Positions 58,589 through 64,000 of a stretch of DNA of 64,000 bases are shown piece after piece. The stretch comes from Nocardia exalbida NBRC 100660. GTDB lineage: Bacteria; Actinomycetota; Actinomycetes; Mycobacteriales; Mycobacteriaceae. The notes beneath the pieces are model-generated. The model was not told where the DNA came from, did not search any database, and saw only the letters and a program-made list of their open reading frames with translations. Positions within the stretch are counted from its first letter, which is position 1. Each line of letters starts with the position of its first letter. Made by a program: the position numbers and the translations under genes. The stretch lies in contig NZ_BAFZ01000119.1 of assembly GCF_000308575.1 (NCBI RefSeq), positions 124,001 through 188,000 of the forward strand, written 5' to 3'.

Positions 58589-59248
58589 TTGAGTACCCAT
58601 GTTCTCCGCTGCGACGGCGCCCCCGTACCCATCGCCCTCGCGGCGCTGCCGACCACCCAGACGGCCGCCGTCCCCGATCCCACGGTGATCGATGAGCTGC
58701 TTCCCGTGCTGGCCGCCGACAGCCTCCCGCGCCTGATCGTGCTCGGTGAGGACCCCGCGCTGGCCGCGGTGCTCACCCATCTGATGCGCACCGAGCGCTT
58801 GCACGTGGAGATCGGATACGTGCCGGTCGAGAAGACCTACGGTTCCCGTGCCTACCAGACCGGCACCGGCAACGCCGCCGCCAAACGCGCCATCGACGGC
58901 CGCGCGGTCGAGACGCCGCTGGTTCGCGACGACACCGGCAAGGTGCTCGTGGGCCGAGCGGTGATCGCGGGCATCGGCGGCGAGAAACTGGAGGGCGAAG
59001 CCTATGTCGACGACACGTTGCTGTTCTCCGGACAGGTGACCGCCATGCTCGTCTCGCCGTGCCTCGAACCACCCGGTGTGCGGGCCACCGTGCGCAAACG
59101 CTTCCGCAAGCGGCGCTGGTTGGAGGGGCGAGCCGCACAGCTCGGCACGCCCGGCGCGATCGTGACCAGGGACGGCGTCCGCGCCGATCGCCCGGTGCCG
59201 CGCTCGACTTTCTACCGCCACCACGAATCCTGGCTGCTGGTGCGATGA
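58589..59248 (+). CDS. Conserved hypothetical protein (Rv0358-like)
   Basis: 219 residues from TTG 58589. GGAGGG sits about 11 nt upstream and the product opens STHVLRCDGAPVPIALAAL. Its LPRLIVLGEDPALAAVLTHL stretch suggests a Rossmann-like or diacylglycerol-kinase-like fold, and RKRFRKRRWLEGRAAQLG is a strongly basic C-terminal block. Position between purA and the M50 protease matches Rv0358. Function not established; the kinase-like suggestion is weak. Its TGA overlaps the next ATG by four bases, linking it to the membrane protease. Confidence 0.75.
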   Translation: MSTHVLRCDGAPVPIALAALPTTQTAAVPDPTVIDELLPVLAADSLPRLIVLGEDPALAAVLTHLMRTERLHVEIGYVPVEKTYGSRAYQTGTGNAAAKRAIDGRAVETPLVRDDTGKVLVGRAVIAGIGGEKLEGEAYVDDTLLFSGQVTAMLVSPCLEPPGVRATVRKRFRKRRWLEGRAAQLGTPGAIVTRDGVRADRPVPRSTFYRHHESWLLVR

Positions 59249-60027
59249 ACGCCCCGTTCCCCATCGGCCGCAGGTCGCGCGCGGTCCGGCCGAGCCCGGT
59301 GTTCCTGCTCGTGATCGCCCTGACCGCGGTGGGCGGGGCGCTGGCCTGGGACGCCGCACTCGACTCGACCCGAGCCAAGGCCGGTGTCTTCGTCTTCGTG
59401 GTGTCCGGCTGGGTGGTATCGCTGTGCCTGCACGAGTTCGCGCACGCCTACACCGCTTGGCGCGCGGGCGACCGCGAGGTCGAGTTGCGCGGCTATCTGA
59501 CGCTCAATCCGCTGAAGTACAGCCATCCCCTGCTGTCGATCGTGCTGCCGATCGTGTTCATCGCGCTCGGCGGGATCGGCTTGCCGGGCGGCGCGGTCTA
59601 CGTGCACACGCACAATGTCGCGCCGCGCACGCAGCGGATCATCAGCGGCGCCGGGCCCGCCGTGAACGCGCTGTGCGCGGTGCTGCTCCTGGTGACCGTG
59701 CGGATCTGGGGTAGCTCCAGCAGTCATCCCGCGTTCTGGTTCGGCGTGAGTTTCCTTGCGTTCCTCCAGATCACCGCGGCGCTGCTGAACCTGATCCCGC
59801 TGCCCGGGCTGGACGGCTACGGCCTCGTCGAGCCGTCGCTGAGCTACCAGACCAGACGCTCGCTCGATCAGTTCAAGCCGTTCGGCATGCTGATCCTGTT
59901 CGCGCTGCTGTTCACCCCCGCCATCAACCAGGTGTTCTTCGACGCGGTGTACGCGCTGTTCGAACTGTCCGGCGTCCCGTCGAATTGGTCGCGCTACGGC
60001 GGCTACCTGACGCGATTCTGGACCTGA
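59245..60027 (+). CDS. Site-2-protease-family (M50) membrane metalloprotease (Rv0359-like)
   Basis: A 260-residue protein with about six hydrophobic segments. The zinc motif HEFAH is at residues 63-67 within a helix. The second metal ligand motif NLIPLPGLDG (about 188-197) supplies Asp. These define the M50 intramembrane protease fold without a PDZ domain. It would cleave membrane-bound substrates; none is identifiable here. ATG 59245 overlaps the Rv0358-like stop (ATGA). A terminator hairpin at 60127-60158 follows. Confidence 0.9.
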   Translation: MNAPFPIGRRSRAVRPSPVFLLVIALTAVGGALAWDAALDSTRAKAGVFVFVVSGWVVSLCLHEFAHAYTAWRAGDREVELRGYLTLNPLKYSHPLLSIVLPIVFIALGGIGLPGGAVYVHTHNVAPRTQRIISGAGPAVNALCAVLLLVTVRIWGSSSSHPAFWFGVSFLAFLQITAALLNLIPLPGLDGYGLVEPSLSYQTRRSLDQFKPFGMLILFALLFTPAINQVFFDAVYALFELSGVPSNWSRYGGYLTRFWT

Positions 60028-60126
60028 TCGCCGGCGCGCCCGCTCGGCGACTCCGGTGCGGCGCAGGGCCGCCCGGTCAGGTCGGCCGGACGGCCCCGCT
60101 TCTTCGCCCGCTTCCGATCCGCCCCG

Positions 60127-60158
60127 CCTCTCGGCCGCCACACCCCTTGGCCGAGAGG
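60127..60158. terminator. Hairpin terminator between Rv0359-like and FUSC genes
   Basis: Perfect 10-bp stem CCTCTCGGCC / GGCCGAGAGG with a 12-nt loop, in the 321-bp gap 60028-60348 between convergent genes. The rest of the gap shows no gene. Confidence 0.7.
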
Positions 60159-60348
60159 TCCTTTCGTCCACGTGCGAAGCGTTCGACCGCGATACCCCTC
60201 GAGTCGCGGTCACATCGCAAAGCTACGGCGGGACAACGCACGGAGCGCGAGTAGCGGACTACTCGAAGATCAAACTTTCGCCTCGCCGCGCCGGGCGCGG
60301 ACCACGGTGCCCGGCACGAATGTCCGAATACCGCTGAGTAGTACGGGT

Positions 60349-61470
60349 TCAGACCTCGGGCCGCACGTAGGGATTCTTGACCGTCGGCGGCAGCAGGGCA
60401 ATCGCCGAGATACGTTGCACGCCGCACACCTGCATCAGGTCTACCAGCGTGGAACGCACCTGCGCGAAGACGACGTGCGCCGAAAGCCCCGCACCCGCTA
60501 CCAGTTCCGGGCGCGCGCCCTTCGCGACCGAGCGTAGTACCCGGGTCGCCTCGGCGCGGTCGGGCTGCTCACCGGGGTCGGCCAGCATCATCCGGCGCAC
60601 CACATCGACGGCTTGGCCGAGGCGCTCCACCTCGTCGATCAAGCCGGGATCGAGGATTTCGTCGTCGCGCACCAGGGTCAACGAGCGCCGCAACAGGACT
60701 CGGGTGTTGCGGATGGCGTTGTCCAGTGGGTCCGCGGTGGCCCTGATGCGTTCGAGACGGTCACGAGAGTTCCAGTACAGCGGCGAGATCCGGCTGATCT
60801 CCCTGCCGCCTTCCAAGGTGGCGCGCAGGGAGTCGATCTGCGGCTGCGTGGCGCGCATCGCCGACAGCGCGTGGTGCAGCTTCTCCGGATCCTGTTCGAG
60901 CAGTCCGTCGGCGCAGCTGCTGATCGATCTGCCCATCACGGCGAGGATGTCCGCGGCGAGCGTGCGCGCTCTGCGCACCGGGTGCAGCGGGATCGCGGCG
61001 ACCACCACCACGCCGACCAGGCCACCCACCAAGGCGTCGATCATGCGGGAGAGGCCGCCGCCCGCCGAGGGCGGGAGCAACGTCGCGACGAGCACGGCGG
61101 AACCGGCCGCCTGCACGGTGATGACCGAGCCGCCGTCCAGGAACACCGCCGCGGCCATGGCGACCGCGACCACCAGCGCGATCTGCCACACGCCGGTGCC
61201 GACGCGGGAGATGAACAGATCGCCGATGCCGATGCCGACCGCGACGCCGACCACCAGTTCCACCGAGCGACGCAGCCGCGCGCCGAAGGAGATGCCCATC
61301 GACACCACGGCGGCGGTCGGCGCGAAGAACGGCAGCGCGTGACCGATCACGTGATGGGCGAGGAACCAGGCCAGCGCGGCGCCGACCGAACACTGGATGA
61401 TCGGCAGCACCGACCGGCGCAACCGCGACCAGGAGGTGCGCAGCCTCACCATGCCGTTCGCGCGGGCCAC
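60349..61470 (-). CDS. FUSC-family (aromatic acid exporter-like) membrane protein
   Basis: A 373-residue protein. The N-terminal half has six hydrophobic helices (AALAWFLAHHVIGHALPFF through VVVVAAIPLHP). The C-terminal half is a soluble helical domain rich in Arg and Glu, the FUSC/ArAE layout. FUSC proteins may export aromatic acids or other small molecules; substrate unknown. GTG 61470 or ATG 61452 could be the start, neither with a clear ribosome site. It is inserted between the Rv0359-like and DUF3151 genes relative to the M. tuberculosis order. Confidence 0.83.
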   Translation of the reverse strand: MARANGMVRLRTSWSRLRRSVLPIIQCSVGAALAWFLAHHVIGHALPFFAPTAAVVSMGISFGARLRRSVELVVGVAVGIGIGDLFISRVGTGVWQIALVVAVAMAAAVFLDGGSVITVQAAGSAVLVATLLPPSAGGGLSRMIDALVGGLVGVVVVAAIPLHPVRRARTLAADILAVMGRSISSCADGLLEQDPEKLHHALSAMRATQPQIDSLRATLEGGREISRISPLYWNSRDRLERIRATADPLDNAIRNTRVLLRRSLTLVRDDEILDPGLIDEVERLGQAVDVVRRMMLADPGEQPDRAEATRVLRSVAKGARPELVAGAGLSAHVVFAQVRSTLVDLMQVCGVQRISAIALLPPTVKNPYVRPEV

Positions 61471-61556
61471 ACCGACCCGGGACGTCGGGTCGAACGCACC
61501 CCTCGCCCGGCCGCCCCCCTGCTCGAATCGCTACGCGGTACTCCGATCACTACGAC

Positions 61557-62000
61557 TCAGTCGAGGCCGAGCTCCGCGGCCGCCCGGGGGTCGCAGTCTT
61601 CCAGCAGATCGAGGCAGCGGGCGTACTCGTCGGTCTCGCCGATCAGCTTGGCGGCCCGGGCCAGCGCGCCGACGCTGCGCAGGAAGCCCCGATTGGGCTC
61701 GTGGCTCCACGGCACGGGACCGAAGCCCTTCCAGCCGTTGCGGCGCAGCAGGTCCAAGCCGCGGTGGTAGCCGGTGCGGGCGAACGCGTACGCGGCGACG
61801 ATGTCGTGATTGATCGCCTCGTCCTGGGCTTCGCCACGGGTCAGCGCCGCCTCGGCGAGGTACGCCCAGGCGATCGAGGCGGCCGGATGCTCGGCCGCGA
61901 CCCGCACCGGATCGGCGTTGTCGAGCAGCGCGTCCTCGGCGTCGGGGATTTCGGGTAGCAGTACCGGTTGCGGTCCGAGCAGGTCACCGAACGAGGTCAT
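61557..62000 (-). CDS. DUF3151 family protein (Rv0360c-like)
   Basis: A 147-residue soluble protein starting MTSFGDLLGPQPVLLPE. The conserved VAAEHPAASIAWAYLAEAAL and YAFARTGYHRGLDLLRRNGW blocks are the DUF3151 signature. It is a helical, TPR-like fold; function unknown. ATG 62000 is preceded by a leftward CACAAT hexamer exactly 7 nt upstream, so the mRNA is likely leaderless. It is divergent from the repeat-rich gene at 62191, as Rv0360c is from Rv0361. Confidence 0.87.
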   Translation of the reverse strand: MTSFGDLLGPQPVLLPEIPDAEDALLDNADPVRVAAEHPAASIAWAYLAEAALTRGEAQDEAINHDIVAAYAFARTGYHRGLDLLRRNGWKGFGPVPWSHEPNRGFLRSVGALARAAKLIGETDEYARCLDLLEDCDPRAAAELGLD

Positions 62001-62007
62001 GCGGTTC

Positions 62008-62013
62008 ATTGTG
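62008..62013 (-). promoter_or_regulatory. -10 element of DUF3151 gene
   Basis: Leftward CACAAT, 7 nt before ATG 62000, with no ribosome site between. Leaderless arrangement. Confidence 0.45.
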
Positions 62014-62190
62014 CACGCCACGACGGTTTGCTCGACAGGCGGCTTCGTGCGCGGGGCGCAGGTCCGAGGACGGACCTCGGGCGGCTCGGCGTTCGTTCGG
62101 CTGGACGTGGGCTGATGCCGGACCTCGTCGGGCCGCGACCATTAGGCTGGCCGTCGAGTTCAAACAGTTCCGCTTTGACGAGGGGTGTGC

Positions 62191-64000
62191 GTGTCCGACC
62201 CGAACGACGAGAAGAATCCGGCGCGGGACAGCGCCGAACCGGCCGACGCCGCCGGAGCCGACGCACGCCCCGGTGCCGCCGCTGAACGTAACCCGGACGC
62301 ATCGGCTGCGCCCACCGAGCGCATCGCCAAGGGGCAGCGGCCGAATGCCTCGCCGTCGGGTACGGACCGATCCGCGTCCGGCGCGGACGCGGGCAACCGC
62401 GGTCCAGCCCCCAGCGCGCCGCGAGCAGGAGACCCCGGACAAGCACCTGCCAACCCGGGCAGCGGTCCGGCCTCGTCGAGGAACACGGACGCGACGTCGA
62501 ACACGGCGGGCGCGAAACCGGCGAACGGCCCCGCGGGCAGTCCGAACTCACCGGCCCCCGCGCCGAACACGCCAGGTGGGAAACCGGCGAATGGTCCTGC
62601 GGCTGGTGCTGACGCAACGTCCTCCGCCACGACTTCGAGCACCTCCGCGGCGGCGGGCGGCCCGGTGCGGAGCGCGGGCTCCACGCAGCAGCCCGGTCCG
62701 TCCAGCGGTGCGAAGCCCCCGACCCCGGACAACCGAACAAGTTCTGCCTCCCGACCTGCTCCCTCGAACTCCCCGGCAGCCGGATCGAACGCACCCGCGC
62801 CCGGTGGCACGAGCGCCGAGGGCGGCCCTGCCTCCAGCCCCGCCGCCGAGACGAACGCTCCGTCCCCGAGTTCAGCGCCGAGGCCAGCGGGCAGCACACC
62901 CGGCGCGGCACCGAACGCATCTACTTCCGCGACATCCCCGGCGGGCCAACGATCAGCGCAACCACCTGTCGCACAGCCCAGCGGCCAGAACACGCCGTCT
63001 GCCGCCGGGTCGGCGGCTTCGAGCGCGCCCGGCACCACGGGCACAGCACCTTCCGGACCGGCAGGCCCCGGCCGGGCGAACACTCCGGCAGCTCAACGAC
63101 CTTCGCAACCGCCCGTCCAGGGCAACCGAAACACACCGTCCGCATTCGGCACACCCGGCACGGCACCCTCCGGACCAGCAGGTCCCGGGCGAGCGAACAC
63201 CCCAGCGGGCCAACGCCCCGCGCAACCGCCTGCCGCCCAGTCCAGCGGACAGAACGGGCCGTCCGCCGCCGGGTCGGCCACTTCGAGCGCACCCGGCACC
63301 AAGGGCGCAGCACCTTCCGACCCAGCAGGTCCCGGCCGGGCGAACACCCCAGCGGCGCAACGACCTCCGCAACCGCCCATCCAGGGCAACCAGAACACAC
63401 CGCCCACTTCCAACACCTCCGGCACAGCACCATCCGGCCCGTCGGGACCTGGCCGGGCGAACGCCCCAGCGGGCCAACGCCCCGCGCAACCGCCTACCGC
63501 CCAGTCCAGCGGACAGAACGCTCCGTCCGCCGCCGAGTCGGCCACTTCCAGCCCGCCCGGCGCCAAGGGCACGGCATCTTCCGGCCCAGCAGGTCCCAGC
63601 CGGGCGAACACGCCTGCGGGCCAGCGCCCTACCGCCCAGTCCGGCGGCCACAACGCCCCTTCCGCCGCCGGGTCGGCCACTTCGAGCGTGTCCGGCACCA
63701 CGGGCACAGCACCTTCCGGACCGGCGGGTCCCGGCCGGGCGAAGGACGGGGGCGAACCAGCGCGCTCCGGTACCGGCGCGTCTGCCTCGGCCCCGGCGCA
63801 AGGCGCCGACGCCGAGACGGCCGCGATCGATCGGACGGCCGCACCGAGGCAACCGGAGGCCGGTGGCGCGTCGAAGTCCGGTTCCGCACCGAATCAGTCG
63901 GCCGAAGCGCGCACCGTGGTGATCAAACGGGACCAGACGCCGTCCGGCCCGACGCGCGGTTCCGCACCGGGCACGGCCCCCGCCGGGGAGTCGGCTTCCA
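62191..64000 (+). CDS. Long Pro/Ala/Ser/Gly-rich repeat protein, Rv0361-like N-terminus (partial)
   Basis: An uninterrupted frame from GTG 62191 (VSDPNDEKNPARDSAEPA) to the window end, 603 codons. GAGGGG precedes the GTG by about 5 nt. The visible part is low complexity: acidic start, then Pro/Ala/Ser/Gly-rich with an array at 63049-63760. The last residues (EARTVVIKRDQTPSGPTRG) are less repetitive. The neighbour order suggests Rv0361, a membrane protein with a shorter disordered N-terminus whose transmembrane and globular parts would lie past the window. No signal peptide or Cys. Apparent frames on other strands here are shadows of the repeats. Confidence 0.75.
   Translation, partial: MSDPNDEKNPARDSAEPADAAGADARPGAAAERNPDASAAPTERIAKGQRPNASPSGTDRSASGADAGNRGPAPSAPRAGDPGQAPANPGSGPASSRNTDATSNTAGAKPANGPAGSPNSPAPAPNTPGGKPANGPAAGADATSSATTSSTSAAAGGPVRSAGSTQQPGPSSGAKPPTPDNRTSSASRPAPSNSPAAGSNAPAPGGTSAEGGPASSPAAETNAPSPSSAPRPAGSTPGAAPNASTSATSPAGQRSAQPPVAQPSGQNTPSAAGSAASSAPGTTGTAPSGPAGPGRANTPAAQRPSQPPVQGNRNTPSAFGTPGTAPSGPAGPGRANTPAGQRPAQPPAAQSSGQNGPSAAGSATSSAPGTKGAAPSDPAGPGRANTPAAQRPPQPPIQGNQNTPPTSNTSGTAPSGPSGPGRANAPAGQRPAQPPTAQSSGQNAPSAAESATSSPPGAKGTASSGPAGPSRANTPAGQRPTAQSGGHNAPSAAGSATSSVSGTTGTAPSGPAGPGRAKDGGEPARSGTGASASAPAQGADAETAAIDRTAAPRQPEAGGASKSGSAPNQSAEARTVVIKRDQTPSGPTRGSAPGTAPAGESAS
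63049..63760 (+). repeat. Alternating 117/147-bp tandem repeat array
   Basis: Landmark CCTTCCGGACC-like starts fall at about 63049, 63166, 63313, 63430, 63577 and 63712. The spacings are 117, 147, 117, 147 and 135 bp. The units encode PSGPAGPGRANTPAxQRPxQPP plus either a GNxNTP tail (39 residues) or an AQSSGQNxPSAAGSATSS tail (49 residues). The pair makes a 264-bp higher-order unit. Confidence 0.85.

Noticed and set aside
62009..63922. 637-codon Arg/Pro-rich rightward frame, plus several leftward frames over the repeats
   Set aside because: They lie over the repetitive DNA in other frames and inherit the lack of stops. Only the frame from GTG 62191 has a ribosome site and the expected acidic-to-Pro/Ala composition.

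Overview
The window is one stretch of a high-GC actinobacterial chromosome, most likely Nocardia or a close relative in the Mycobacteriales. The evidence is dense coding, frequent GTG/TTG starts, ATGA and TGATG overlaps, and gene order shared with Mycobacterium tuberculosis in four blocks: thiE/thiO-thiS-thiG, mutT3, glnX-glnH-pknG, ackA-pta and fgd1 (Rv0407-Rv0417); an echA7-fadE12-accA2-accD2-fadE13-Rv0976c operon (Rv0971c-Rv0976c); rhodanese-metZ (Rv0390-Rv0391); and purA, Rv0358, Rv0359, Rv0360c and an Rv0361-like gene. All synteny and family statements come from memory of those families, not from a search. I see no tRNA, rRNA, insertion sequence, prophage or CRISPR array.

Layout. 1-2.3 kb: a TetR regulator divergent from an epoxide hydrolase and an NAD(P)-binding reductase, with paired operators between them. 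2.3-5.6 kb: a Zur-box-controlled CobW GTPase, thiD, a TetR and a 31-residue Lys-rich protein. 5.6-9.6 kb: a GT2-GtrA fusion coupled to a GT39 membrane glycosyltransferase, three stacked hairpins and a small secreted protein. 9.6-19.5 kb: a TetR, then an 8.5 kb acyl-CoA carboxylase/dehydrogenase operon that ends with its own TetR gene and has a palindromic operator at its head. 19.5-27 kb: small membrane protein, nucleotide cyclase, ABC exporter, XRE regulator divergent from two tiny coupled genes, a two-HTH MerR regulator divergent from a DUF6194 gene, and an aldo-keto reductase with a MerR-type promoter. 27-41 kb: thiamine genes, Nudix hydrolase, the GlnX-GlnH-PknG amino-acid sensing operon, acetate kinase and phosphotransacetylase, and an F420 pair (Fgd1 and a DDN-like reductase). 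41-50.9 kb: HAD phosphatase, MarR-PfpI unit, RpiB-like protein, SAM-IV riboswitch with rhodanese-metZ, FprA, amidohydrolase, DUF456, and a CaiB/MCR-type gene. 51-57 kb: MocR regulator, small membrane protein, Ogt, and a LuxR/LAL regulator coupled to a Cys-rich lipoprotein. 57-64 kb: purA, Rv0358/Rv0359-like genes, a FUSC membrane protein, DUF3151, and the start of a long repeat-rich protein that runs off the window.

Cooperation. GlnH and GlnX are expected to pass amino-acid availability to PknG. Fgd1 makes the F420H2 that DDN-like enzymes use. ThiD, ThiG, ThiS, ThiO and ThiE serve thiamine synthesis. SAM controls sulfur assimilation through the riboswitch in front of rhodanese-MetZ.

The most noteworthy points are the PknG N-terminal repeats with repeated Asp-Ala-Thr-Arg sites, the alternating 117/147-bp repeat array at the right end, the XRE plus two-micro-gene cassette, the 31-residue gene, the SAM-IV riboswitch, the autoregulatory operators, and a recurrent -10 box placed 6-7 nt before the start codon, which suggests many leaderless mRNAs.
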